This document shows, one piece after another, positions 27,001 to 39,944 of a stretch of 64,000 bases of DNA. The first letter of the stretch is position 1, and every line of letters begins with the position of its first letter. Location: NCBI RefSeq assembly GCF_026212465.1, contig NC_080048.1, positions 20,616,160-20,680,159 on the forward strand, in the 5' to 3' direction. The DNA is from Amaranthus tricolor. Its lineage: Eukaryota; Streptophyta; Magnoliopsida; Caryophyllales; Amaranthaceae. The notes under the pieces are model-generated. The model was not told the origin of the DNA, made no database searches, and worked only from the letters and a program-made list of their open reading frames with translations. The position numbers and the translations under genes are program-made.

Positions 27001-27083
27001 TGACACTATTTAATATATATTATTTTGTTTCAGTGGCTTTAAATTAAAATCATAGTGATATGCTAGAAATTACGTCTTAAGTT
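24079..27083 (+). repeat. HOR-B long copy, partial at its left end
   Basis: 3,005 bp, all of an 18-monomer unit except about 50 bp at the start of B1, lost at gap 2. Carries TTGGTTTTTTTTGC in B13 (near 26124), shared only with the copy at 31989. It has several one-base insertions not seen in most other copies (near 24350, 25290, 26149, 26379). Confidence 0.9.
24583..24595 (+). other. Example of the conserved dyad CAAACTTGGTTTG in the monomer
   Basis: CAAAC-TTG-GTTTG is an inverted repeat of 5-bp arms around 3 bp. It, or a close variant (CAAACTTAGTTTG, TAAACTTTGTTTG), sits in most monomers of HOR-A and HOR-B, between GCATAAAGTAGCT and TTTTGCACGAAAC. In contig 4 it is read in reverse as CAAACCAAGTTTG. 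It is the clearest short symmetric element in the monomer. A protein- or structure-related role is inference only. Confidence 0.6.
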
Positions 27084-28939
27084 GCGATTTTATGGGATTT
27101 AAAGCTTTTTTGGCACTTTTGCGCATAAAGTAGCTCAAACTTAGTTTGTTTTGCACGAAACATGGCACACAACACTATTCGATATATATTAGTGTGTTGA
27201 AATGGTTAAAATTTAAAATGATAGTCATATTCTAGTAATCGTGTTATGCTACGATTTTATGGGTTTTTTTACGCTTTTTTTGCACTTTCGGGCATAATGT
27301 AGGTCAATCTTGGTATGTTTTGCACGAAACTTGGCACACGACACTATTTGGTACATATTATTGTGTTGAAGTGGTTAGAATTGAAAATCATAATCATATG
27401 CTAGAAATTACGTTTTAAGTTGCGATTTTTTGGTTTTTAAGCTTTTTTGGCACTTTCTCGCATAAAGTAGCTGAAACATGGTTTGTTTTGCATGAAACTT
27501 GGCACACGACACTATTTGATATATAATAATGTGTTGAAGTGGTAAGAATTGAAAATCGTAGTCATATGCTAGAAATGTTAAGTTGCGATTTTATGGGTTT
27601 TTTACGCTTTTTTTCCATTTTCGCGCATAAAGTAGCTCAAACTTGGTTTGTTTTGCACGAAACTTGGCACACAACACTATTCGATATATATTAGTGTGTT
27701 GAAGTGGTTAGAATTTAAAATCATAGTCATATGCTAGAAATTTCGTGTTATGTTGCGATTTTATGGGTTTTTTACGCTTTTTTTCCATTTTCGCGCATAA
27801 AGTAGCTCAAACTTGGTTTGTTTTGCACGAAACCTTACACACAACACTATTTGGTATATATTATTCTGTTGCAGTGTTTATAATTGAAAAACATAGTCAT
27901 ATGCAAGAAATTACATGTTAAGTTGCGATTTTTATGGGTTTTTGATGCTTTTTTGGTAATTTCGCTTATAAAGTAGCTCAAACTTGGTTTGTTTTGCACG
28001 AAACTTGGCACACGACACTATTTAATATATATTATTGTGTTGAAGTTATTGGAAACGAAAATCATAGTCATATGCTAGAAATTACGTGTTAAGTTGCGAT
28101 TTTATGGGTTTTAAAGCTTTTTTGGTGCCTTCGTGCATAAAGTGGTTCAAACTTGGTTTGTTTTGCACGAAACTTGGAACACAACGCTATTCGATATATA
28201 TTAGTGTGTTGAAGAGGTTAGAATTGAAAATCATAGTCATATGCTAGAAATTTCGTGTTAAGTTGCGATTTTATGGGTTTTTTACGCTTTTTTTGCACTT
28301 TCGCGCATAAAGTAGGTCAATCTTGGTTATTTTGCACGAAACTTGGCACACGAAATATTTGGTATATATTATTGTGTTGAAGTGGTTAGAATTGAAAATC
28401 ATAATCATATGCTAGAAATTACATTTTAAGTATCGATTTTATGGGTTTTTATGCTTTTTTGGTACTTTCGCGCATAAAGTAGCTCAAACTTGGTTTGTTT
28501 TGCACGAAACCTTGCACACAACACTATTTGGTATATATTATTCTGTTGTAGTGTTTATAATTGAAAATCATAGTCATATGCAAGAAATTACGTGTTAAGT
28601 TACGATTTTATGGGTTTTTTACGCTTTTTTTGCACTTTCGCGCATAAAGTAGGTAAATCTTGGTTATTTTGCACGAAACTTGGCACACGACACTATTTGG
28701 TACATATTATTGTGTTGAAGTGGTTAGAATTGAAAATCAAAATCATATGCTAGAAATTACATTTTAAGTATCGATTTTATGGGTTTTGATGCTTTTTTGG
28801 TACTTTCACGCATAAAGTAGCTCAAACTTGGTTTGTATTACAAGAAACTTGTCACATGACACTATTTAATATATATTATTTTGTTTCAGTGGCTTTAAAT
28901 TAAAATCATAGTGATATGCTAGAAATTACGTCTTAAGTT
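27084..28939 (+). repeat. HOR-B short copy S1 (11 monomers)
   Basis: 1,856 bp. Monomers B1-B4, then a chimeric monomer starting at 27755 whose 5' part is B5 and 3' part is B12, then B13-B18. Seven monomers' worth of DNA (about 1,194 bp) is missing compared with the long form. Confidence 0.93.
27789..27805 (+). other. Deletion breakpoint window in S1 (B5/B12 junction)
   Basis: Bases up to 27788 (CCAT) match B5, and from 27806 (the C of GTAGCTC) the sequence matches B12, including CCTTACACACAAC further on. The 17 bp between, TTTCGCGCATAAAGTAG, are identical in both monomers, so the recombination point lies within them. This is what unequal crossing-over or single-strand annealing between B5 and B12 would leave. 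Confidence 0.88.
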
Positions 28940-31900
28940 GCGATTTTATGGGATTTAAAGCTTTTTTGGCACTTTTGCGCATAAAGTAGCTCAAACTTAG
29001 TTTGTTTTGCACGAAACATGGCACACAACACTATTCGATATATATTAGTGTGTTGAAATGGTTAAAATTTAAAATGATAGTCATATTCTAGTAATCGTGT
29101 TATGCTACGATTTTATGGGTTTTTTTACGCTTTTTTTGCACTTTCGGGCATAATGTAGGTCAATCTTGGTATGTTTTGCACGAAACTTGGCACACGACAC
29201 TATTTGGTACATATTATTGTGTTGAAGTGGTTAGAATTGAAAATCATAATCATATGCTAGAAATTACGTTTTAAGTTGCGATTTTTTGGTTTTTAAGCTT
29301 TTTTGGCACTTTCTCGCATAAAGTAGCTGAAACATGGTTTGTTTTGCATGAAACTTGGCACACGACACTATTTGATATATAATAATGTGTTGAAGTGGTA
29401 AGAATTGAAAATCGTAGTCATATGCTAGAAATGTTAAGTTGCGATTTTATGGGTTTTTTACGCTTTTTTTCCATTTTCGCGCATAAAGTAGCTCAAACTT
29501 GGTTTGTTTTGCACGAAACTTGGCACACAACACTATTCGATATATATTAGTGTGTTGAAGTGGTTAGAATTTAAAATCATAGTCATATGCTAGAAATTTC
29601 GTGTTATGTTGCGATTTTATGGGTTTTTTACGCTTTTTTTCCATTTTCGCGCATAAAGTAGTTCAAACTTGGTTTGTTTTGCACGAAACTTGGCACACAA
29701 CATTATTCGATATGTATTAGTGTGTTGAAGTGGTTAGAATTGAAAATCAAAGTCATATGCTAGAAATTTCGTGTTAAGTTGTGATTTTATGGGTTTTTTA
29801 CGCTTTTTTTGCACTTTCTCGCATAATGTAGCGTAGCTTAAGCTTGGTTTGTTTTGTACGAAACTTTGCACACGACACTATTTTGTATATATTATTGTGT
29901 TGAAGTGGTTAGAATTTAAAATCATTGTCATACGCTAGAAATTACGTGTTAAGTGGCGATTTTATGGGTTTTTAAGGTTTCTTTGCACTTTCGCGTATAA
30001 CGTAGCTCACACATGGTTTGTTTTGCACGAAACTTGTCATATAACACTATTTGGTGTGTATTATTGGGTTGAAGTGGTTAGAATCATAAATCATAGTCAT
30101 ATGCTAGAAATTTCGTGTTAAGTTGCGATTTTATGGGTTTTTTACGTTTCTTTTGCACTTTCGCGTATAAAGTAGCTCAAACTTGGTTTGTTTTGCACGA
30201 AACTTCGCACACGACACTATTTGGCATATATTATTGTGTTGAAGTGGTTAGAATTGAAAATCTTTTTCATATGCTACAAATTACGTGTTAAGTTGCGATT
30301 TTATGGGTATTTAAACTTTTTTGGCACTTTTGCGCATAAAGTAGCTCAAACTTGGTTTGTTTTGCAAGAAACTTGGCACATAACGCTATTCGATATATAT
30401 TAGTGTGTTGAAGTGGTTAGAATTGAAAAATCATAGTCATATGCAAGAAATTTAGTGTTAAGATGCGATTTTATGGGTTTTTTATGCTTTTGTTGCACGG
30501 TCTCGCATAAAGTAGCTTAAACTTGGTTCTTTTTGCACGAAACTTTGAACACGACACTATTTGGTATATATTTCTTTTTTGAAGTAGTTAGAATTTAAAA
30601 GCATTGTTATACGCAAGAAATTATGTGTTAAGTGGCGATTTTATGGGTTTTTTAGGTATCTTTGAACTTTCGCGCATAAGGTAGCTTACACATGGTTTGT
30701 TTAGCACGAAACTTGTCATACAACACTATTTGGTATATATTATTGGGTTGAAGTGGTTAGAATTAAAAATCATAGTCATATGCTAGAATTTTCGTGTTAA
30801 GTTGCAATTTTATGAGTTTTTTTACGCTTTTTTTACACTTTCGCGCATAAAGTAGCTCAAACTTGGTTTGTTTTGCACGAAACCTTACACACAACACTAT
30901 TTGGTATATATTATTCTGTTGCAGTGTTTATAATTGAAAAACATAGTCATATGCAAGAAATTACATGTTAAGTTGCGATTTTATGGGTTTTGATGCTTTT
31001 TTGGTAATTTCGCTTATAAAGTAGCTCAAACTTGGTTTGTTTTGCACGAAACTTGGCACACGACACTATTTAATATATATTATTGTGTTGAAGTTATTGG
31101 AAACGAAAATCATAGTCATATGCTAGAAATTACGTGTTAAGTTGCGATTTTATGGGTTTTTAAGCTTTTTTGGTGCCTTCGTGCATAAAGTGGTTCAAAC
31201 TTGGTTTGTTTTGCACGAAACTTGGAACACAACGCTATTCGATATATATTAGTGTGTTGAAGAGGTTAGAATTGAAAATCATAGTCATATGCTAGAAATT
31301 TCGTGTTAAGTTGCGATTTTATGGGTTTTTTACGCTTTTTTTGCACTTTCGCGCATAAAGTAGGTCAATCTTGGTTATTTTGCACGAAACTTGGCACACG
31401 AAAATATTTGGTATATATTATTGTGTTGAAGTGGTTAGAATTGAAAATCATAATCATATGCTAGAAATTACATTTTAAGTATCGATTTTATGGGTTTTTA
31501 TGCTTTTTTGGTACTTTCGCGCATAAAGTAGCTCAAACTTGGTTTGTTTTGCACGAAACCTTGCACACAACACTATTTGGTATATATTATTCTGTTGTAG
31601 TGTTTATAATTGAAAATCATAGTCATATGCAAGAAATTACGTGTTAAGTTACGATTTTATGGGTTTTTTACGCTTTTTTTGCACTTTCGCGCATAAAGTA
31701 GGTAAATCTTGGTTATTTTGCACGAAACTTGGCACACGACACTATTTGGTACATATTATTGTGTTGAAGTGGTTAGAATTGAAAATCAAAATCATATGCT
31801 AGAAATTACATTTTAAGTATCGATTTTATGGGTTTTGATGCTTTTTTGGTACTTTCACGCATAAAGTAGCTCAAACTTGGTTTGTATTACAAGAAACTTG

Positions 31901-31988
31901 TCACATGACACTATTTAATATATATTATTTTGTTTCAGTGGCTTTAAATTAAAATCATAGTGATATGCTAGAAATTACGTCTTAAGTT
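28940..31988 (+). repeat. HOR-B long copy L1 (reference unit)
   Basis: 3,049 bp, 18 monomers. Diagnostic: ATGCTACAAATT in B8 (near 30275), where most copies have ATGCTAGAAATT; GGGTTTTTAAGC in B14. The B8 change removes a TAG and opens a 71-codon frame, which is a side effect and not a gene. Confidence 0.93.
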
Positions 31989-34900
31989 GCGATTTTATGG
32001 GATTTAAAGCTTTTTTGGCACTTTTGCGCATAAAGTAGCTCAAACTTAGTTTGTTTTGCACGAAACATGGCACACAACACTATTCGATATATATTAGTGT
32101 GTTGAAATGGTTAAAATTTAAAATGATAGTCATATTCTAGTAATCGTGTTATGCTACGATTTTATGGGTTTTTTTACGCTTTTTTTGCACTTTCGGGCAT
32201 AATGTAGGTCAATCTTGGTATGTTTTGCACGAAACTTGGCACACGACACTATTTGGTACATATTATTGTGTTGAAGTGGTTAGAATTGAAAATCATAATC
32301 ATATGCTAGAAATTACGTTTTAAGTTGCGATTTTTTGGTTTTTAAGCTTTTTTGGCACTTTCTCGCATAAAGTAGCTGAAACATGGTTTGTTTTGCATGA
32401 AACTTGGCACACGACACTATTTGATATATAATAATGTGTTGAAGTGGTAAGAATTGAAAATCATAGTCATATGCTAGAAATGTTAAGTTGCGATTTTATG
32501 GGTTTTTTACGCTTTTTTTCCATTTTCGCGCATAAAGTAGCTCAAACTTGGTTTGTTTTGCACGAAACTTGGCACACAACACTATTCGATATATATTAGT
32601 GTGTTGAAGTGGTTAGAATTTAAAATCATAGTCATATGCTAGAAATTTCGTGTTATGTTGCCATTTTATGGGTTTTTTACGCTTTTTTTTCCATTTTCGC
32701 GCATAAAGTAGTTCAAACTTGGTTTGTTTTGCACGAAACTTGGCACACAACATTATTCGATATGTATTAGTGTGTTGAAGTGGTTAGAATTGAAAATCAA
32801 AGTCATATGCTAGAAATTTCGTGTTAAGTTGTGATTTTATGGGTTTTTTACGCTTTTTTTGCACTTTCTCGCATAATGTAGCGTAGCTTAAGCTTGGTTT
32901 GTTTTGTACGAAACTTTGCACACGACACTATTTTGTATATATTATTGTGTTGAAGTGGTTAGAATTTAAAATCATTGTCATACGCTAGAAATTACGTGTT
33001 AAGTGGCGATTTTATGGGTTTTTAAGGTTTCTTTGCACTTTCGCGTATAACGTAGCTCACACATGGTTTGTTTTGCACGAAACTTGTCATATAACACTAT
33101 TTGGTGTGTATTATTGGGTTGAAGTGGTTAGAATCATAAATCATAGTCATATGCTAGAAATTTCGTGTTAAGTTGCGATTTTATGGGTTTTTTACGTTTC
33201 TTTTGCACTTTCGCGTATAAAGTAGCTCAAACTTGGTTTGTTTTGCACGAAACTTCGCACACGACACTATTTGGCATATATTATTGTGTTGAAGTGGTTA
33301 GAATTGAAAATCTTTTTCATATGCTAGAAATTACGTGTTAAGTTGCGATTTTATGGGTATTTAAACTTTTTTGGCACTTTTGCGCATAAAGTAGCTCAAA
33401 CTTGGTTTGTTTTGCAAGAAACTTGGCACATAACGCTATTCGATATATATTAGTGTGTTGAAGTGGTTAGAATTGAAAAATCATAGTCATATGCAAGAAA
33501 TTTAGTGTTAAGATGCGATTTTATGGGTTTTTTATGCTTTTGTTGCACGGTCTCGCATAAAGTAGCTTAAACTTGGTTCTTTTTGCACGAAACTTTGAAC
33601 ACGACACTATTTGGTATATATTTCTTTTTTGAAGTAGTTAGAATTTAAAAGCATTGTTATACGCAAGAAATTATGTGTTAAGTGGCGATTTTATGGGTTT
33701 TTTAGGTATCTTTGAACTTTCGCGCATAAGGTAGCTTACACATGGTTTGTTTAGCACGAAACTTGTCATACAACACTATTTGGTATATATTATTGGGTTG
33801 AAGTGGTTAGAATTAAAAATCATAGTCATATGCTAGAATTTTCGTGTTAAGTTGCAATTTTATGAGTTTTTTTACGCTTTTTTTACACTTTCGCGCATAA
33901 AGTAGCTCAAACTTGGTTTGTTTTGCACGAAACCTTACACACAACACTATTTGGTATATATTATTCTGTTGCAGTGTTTATAATTGAAAAACATAGTCAT
34001 ATGCAAGAAATTACATGTTAAGTTGCGATTTTATGGGTTTTGATGCTTTTTTGGTAATTTCGCTTATAAAGTAGCTCAAACTTGGTTTTTTTTGCACGAA
34101 ACTTGGCACACGACACTATTTAATATATATTATTGTGTTGAAGTTATTGGAAACGAAAATCATAGTCATATGCTAGAAATTACGTGTTAAGTTGCGATTT
34201 TATGGGTTTTAAAGCTTTTTTGGTGCCTTCGTGCATAAAGTGGTTCAAACTTGGTTTGTTTTGCACGAAACTTGGAACACAACGCTATTCGATATATATT
34301 AGTGTGTTGAAGAGGTTAGAATTGAAAATCATAGTCATATGCTAGAAATTTCGTGTTAAGTTGCGATTTTATGGGTTTTTTACGCTTTTTTTGCACTTTC
34401 GCGCATAAAGTAGGTCAATCTTGGTTATTTTGCACGAAACTTGGCACACGAAAATATTTGGTATATATTATTGTGTTGAAGTGGTTAGAATTGAAAATCA
34501 TAATCATATGCTAGAAATTACATTTTAAGTATCGATTTTATGGGTTTTTATGCTTTTTTGGTACTTTCGCGCATAAAGTAGCTCAAACTTGGTTTGTTTT
34601 GCACGAAACCTTGCACACAACACTATTTGGTATATATTATTCTGTTGTAGTGTTTATAATTGAAAATCATAGTCATATGCAAGAAATTACGTGTTAAGTT
34701 ACGATTTTATGGGTTTTTTACGCTTTTTTTGCACTTTCGCGCATAAAGTAGGTAAATCTTGGTTATTTTGCACGAAACTTGGCACACGACACTATTTGGT
34801 ACATATTATTGTGTTGAAGTGGTTAGAATTGAAAATCAAAATCATATGCTAGAAATTACATTTTAAGTATCGATTTTATGGGTTTTGATGCTTTTTTGGT

Positions 34901-35038
34901 ACTTTCACGCATAAAGTAGCTCAAACTTGGTTTGTATTACAAGAAACTTGTCACATGACACTATTTAATATATATTATTTTGTTTCAGTGGCTTTAAATT
35001 AAAATCATAGTGATATGCTAGAAATTACGTCTTAAGTT
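31989..35038 (+). repeat. HOR-B long copy L2
   Basis: 3,050 bp, 18 monomers. AATCATAGTC in B3 (near 32460) instead of AATCGTAGTC, GGGTTTTAAAGC in B14, TTGGTTTTTTTTGC in B13 (near 34085), and a private TGCCATTTTATG at the start of B5 (near 32659). Confidence 0.93.
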
Positions 35039-36894
35039 GCGATTTTATGGGATTTAAAGCTTTTTTGGCACTTTTGCGCATAAAGTAGCTCAAACTTAGT
35101 TTGTTTTGCACGAAACATGGCACACAACACTATTCGATATATATTAGTGTGTTGAAATGGTTAAAATTTAAAATGATAGTCATATTCTAGTAATCGTGTT
35201 ATGCTACGATTTTATGGGTTTTTTTTACGCTTTTTTTGCACTTTCGGGCATAATGTAGGTCAATCTTGGTATGTTTTGCACGAAACTTGGCACACGACAC
35301 TATTTGGTACATATTATTGTGTTGAAGTGGTTAGAATTGAAAATCATAATCATATGCTAGAAATTACGTTTTAAGTTGCGATTTTTTGGTTTTTAAGCTT
35401 TTTTGGCACTTTCTCGCATAAAGTAGCTGAAACATGGTTTGTTTTGCATGAAACTTGGCACACGACACTATTTGATATATAATAATGTGTTGAAGTGGTA
35501 AGAATTGAAAATCGTAGTCATATGCTAGAAATGTTAAGTTGCGATTTTATGGGTTTTTTACGCTTTTTTTCCATTTTCGCGCATAAAGTAGCTCAAACTT
35601 GGTTTGTTTTGCACGAAACTTGGCACACAACACTATTCGATATATATTAGTGTGTTGAAGTGGTTAGAATTTAAAATCATAGTCATATGCTAGAAATTTC
35701 GTGTTATGTTGCGATTTTATGGGTTTTTTACGCTTTTTTTCCATTTTCGCGCATAAAGTAGCTCAAACTTGGTTTGTTTTGCACGAAACCTTACACACAA
35801 CACTATTTGGTATATATTATTCTGTTGCAGTGTTTATAATTGAAAAACATAGTCATATGCAAGAAATTACATGTTAAGTTGCGATTTTATGGGTTTTGAT
35901 GCTTTTTTGGTAATTTCGCTTATAAAGTAGCTCAAACTTGGTTTGTTTTGCACGAAACTTGGCACACGACACTATTTAATATATATTATTGTGTTGAAGT
36001 TATTGGAAACGAAAATCATAGTCATATGCTAGAAATTACGTGTTAAGTTGCGATTTTATGGGTTTTAAAGCTTTTTTGGTGCCTTCGTGCATAAAGTGGT
36101 TCAAACTTGGTTTGTTTTGCACGAAACTTGGAACACAACGCTATTCGATATATATTAGTGTGTTGAAGAGGTTAGAATTGAAAATCATAGTCATATGCTA
36201 GAAATTTCGTGTTAAGTTGCGATTTTATGGGTTTTTTACGCTTTTTTTGCACTTTCGCGCATAAAGTAGGTCAATCTTGGTTATTTTGCACGAAACTTGG
36301 CACACGAAAATATTTGGTATATATTATTGTGTTGAAGTGGTTAGAATTGAAAATCATAATCATATGCTAGAAATTACATTTTAAGTATCGATTTTATGGG
36401 TTTTTATGCTTTTTTGGTACTTTCGCGCATAAAGTAGCTCAAACTTGGTTTGTTTTGCACGAAACCTTGCACACAACACTATTTGGTATATATTATTCTG
36501 TTGTAGTGTTTATAATTGAAAATCATAGTCATATGCAAGAAATTACGTGTTAAGTTACGATTTTATGGGTTTTTTACGCTTTTTTTGCACTTTCGCGCAT
36601 AAAGTAGGTAAATCTTGGTTATTTTGCACGAAACTTGGCACACGACACTATTTGGTACATATTATTGTGTTGAAGTGGTTAGAATTGAAAATCAAAATCA
36701 TATGCTAGAAATTACATTTTAAGTATCGATTTTATGGGTTTTGATGCTTTTTTGGTACTTTCACGCATAAAGTAGCTCAAACTTGGTTTGTATTACAAGA
36801 AACTTGTCACATGACACTATTTAATATATATTATTTTGTTTCAGTGGCTTTAAATTAAAATCATAGTGATATGCTAGAAATTACGTCTTAAGTT
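35039..36894 (+). repeat. HOR-B short copy S2 (11 monomers)
   Basis: 1,856 bp, the same length and the same B5/B12 chimera as the copy at 27084, with AATCGTAGTC in B3 and GGGTTTTAAAGC in B14 as in that copy. Almost certainly descended from the same deletion. Confidence 0.93.
35744..35760 (+). other. Deletion breakpoint window in S2 (B5/B12 junction)
   Basis: The same 17 bp, TTTCGCGCATAAAGTAG, flanked on the left by B5-type CCAT and on the right by B12-type CTCAAAC. Identity of the junction with the one near 27.8 kb argues for one event followed by amplification. Confidence 0.88.
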
Positions 36895-39800
36895 GCGATT
36901 TTATGGGATTTAAAGCTTTTTTGGCACTTTTGCGCATAAAGTAGCTCAAACTTAGTTTGTTTTGCACGAAACATGGCACACAACACTATTCGATATATAT
37001 TAGTGTGTTGAAATGGTTAAAATTTAAAATGATAGTCATATTCTAGTAATCGTGTTATGCTACGATTTTATGGGTTTTTTTACGCTTTTTTTGCACTTTC
37101 GGGCATAATGTAGGTCAATCTTGGTATGTTTTGCACGAAACTTGGCACACGACACTATTTGGTACATATTATTGTGTTGAAGTGGTTAGAATTGAAAATC
37201 ATAATCATATGCTAGAAATTACGTTTTAAGTTGCGATTTTTTGGTTTTTAAGCTTTTTTGGCACTTTCTCGCATAAAGTAGCTGAAACATGGTTTGTTTT
37301 GCATGAAACTTGGCACACGACACTATTTGATATATAATAATGTGTTGAAGTGGTAAGAATTGAAAATCGTAGTCATATGCTAGAAATGTTAAGTTGCGAT
37401 TTTATGGGTTTTTTACGCTTTTTTTCCATTTTCGCGCATAAAGTAGCTCAAACTTGGTTTGTTTTGCACGAAACTTGGCACACAACACTATTCGATATAT
37501 ATTAGTGTGTTGAAGTGGTTAGAATTTAAAATCATAGTCATATGCTAGAAATTTCGTGTTATGTTGCGATTTTATGGGTTTTTTACGCTTTTTTTCCATT
37601 TTCGCGCATAAAGTAGTTCAAACTTGGTTTGTTTTGCACGAAACTTGGCACACAACATTATTCGATATGTATTAGTGTGTTGAAGTGGTTAGAATTGAAA
37701 ATCAAAGTCATATGCTAGAAATTTCGTGTTAAGTTGTGATTTTATGGGTTTTTTACGCTTTTTTTGCACTTTCTCGCATAATGTAGCGTAGCTTAAGCTT
37801 GGTTTGTTTTGTACGAAACTTTGCACACGACACTATTTTGTATATATTATTGTGTTGAAGTGGTTAGAATTTAAAATCATTGTCATACGCTAGAAATTAC
37901 GTGTTAAGTGGCGATTTTATGGGTTTTTAAGGTTTCTTTGCACTTTCGCGTATAACGTAGCTCACACATGGTTTGTTTTGCACGAAACTTGTCATATAAC
38001 ACTATTTGGTGTGTATTATTGGGTTGAAGTGGTTAGAATCATAAATCATAGTCATATGCTAGAAATTTCGTGTTAAGTTGCGATTTTATGGGTTTTTTAC
38101 GTTTCTTTTGCACTTTCGCGTATAAAGTAGCTCAAACTTGGTTTGTTTTGCACGAAACTTCGCACACGACACTATTTGGCATATATTATTGTGTTGAAGT
38201 GGTTAGAATTGAAAATCTTTTTCATATGCTACAAATTACGTGTTAAGTTGCGATTTTATGGGTATTTAAACTTTTTTGGCACTTTTGCGCATAAAGTAGC
38301 TCAAACTTGGTTTGTTTTGCAAGAAACTTGGCACATAACGCTATTCGATATATATTAGTGTGTTGAAGTGGTTAGAATTGAAAAATCATAGTCATATGCA
38401 AGAAATTTAGTGTTAAGATGCGATTTTATGGGTTTTTTATGCTTTTGTTGCACGGTCTCGCATAAAGTAGCTTAAACTTGGTTCTTTTTGCACGAAACTT
38501 TGAACACGACACTATTTGGTATATATTTCTTTTTTGAAGTAGTTAGAATTTAAAAGCATTGTTATACGCAAGAAATTATGTGTTAAGTGGCGATTTTATG
38601 GGTTTTTTAGGTATCTTTGAACTTTCGCGCATAAGGTAGCTTACACATGGTTTGTTTAGCACGAAACTTGTCATACAACACTATTTGGTATATATTATTG
38701 GGTTGAAGTGGTTAGAATTAAAAATCATAGTCATATGCTAGAATTTTCGTGTTAAGTTGCAATTTTATGAGTTTTTTTACGCTTTTTTTACACTTTCGCG
38801 CATAAAGTAGCTCAAACTTGGTTTGTTTTGCACGAAACCTTACACACAACACTATTTGGTATATATTATTCTGTTGCAGTGTTTATAATTGAAAAACATA
38901 GTCATATGCAAGAAATTACATGTTAAGTTGCGATTTTATGGGTTTTGATGCTTTTTTGGTAATTTCGCTTATAAAGTAGCTCAAACTTGGTTTGTTTTGC
39001 ACGAAACTTGGCACACGACACTATTTAATATATATTATTGTGTTGAAGTTATTGGAAACGAAAATCATAGTCATATGCTAGAAATTACGTGTTAAGTTGC
39101 GATTTTATGGGTTTTTAAGCTTTTTTGGTGCCTTCGTGCATAAAGTGGTTCAAACTTGGTTTGTTTTGCACGAAACTTGGAACACAACGCTATTCGATAT
39201 ATATTAGTGTGTTGAAGAGGTTAGAATTGAAAATCATAGTCATATGCTAGAAATTTCGTGTTAAGTTGCGATTTTATGGGTTTTTTACGCTTTTTTTGCA
39301 CTTTCGCGCATAAAGTAGGTCAATCTTGGTTATTTTGCACGAAACTTGGCACACGAAAATATTTGGTATATATTATTGTGTTGAAGTGGTTAGAATTGAA
39401 AATCATAATCATATGCTAGAAATTACATTTTAAGTATCGATTTTATGGGTTTTTATGCTTTTTTGGTACTTTCGCGCATAAAGTAGCTCAAACTTGGTTT
39501 GTTTTGCACGAAACCTTGCACACAACACTATTTGGTATATATTATTCTGTTGTAGTGTTTATAATTGAAAATCATAGTCATATGCAAGAAATTACGTGTT
39601 AAGTTACGATTTTATGGGTTTTTTACGCTTTTTTTTGCACTTTCGCGCATAAAGTAGGTAAATCTTGGTTATTTTGCACGAAACTTGGCACACGACACTA
39701 TTTGGTACATATTATTGTGTTGAAGTGGTTAGAATTGAAAATCAAAATCATATGCTAGAAATTACATTTTAAGTATCGATTTTATGGGTTTTGATGCTTT

Positions 39801-39944
39801 TTTGGTACTTTCACGCATAAAGTAGCTCAAACTTGGTTTGTATTACAAGAAACTTGTCACATGACACTATTTAATATATATTATTTTGTTTCAGTGGCTT
39901 TAAATTAAAATCATAGTGATATGCTAGAAATTACGTCTTAAGTT
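36895..39944 (+). repeat. HOR-B long copy L3
   Basis: 3,050 bp, 18 monomers. Shares ATGCTACAAATT in B8 (near 38229), AATCGTAGTC in B3 and GGGTTTTTAAGC in B14 with the copy at 28940. It follows a short copy, as that one does. Confidence 0.93.

Noticed and set aside
30188..38358. 71-codon frames at 30188-30403 and 38143-38358
   Set aside because: Created by one base change (TAG to TAC in B8) in two related HOR-B copies. The other copies are closed by the stop. Useful as a haplotype marker, not as a gene.
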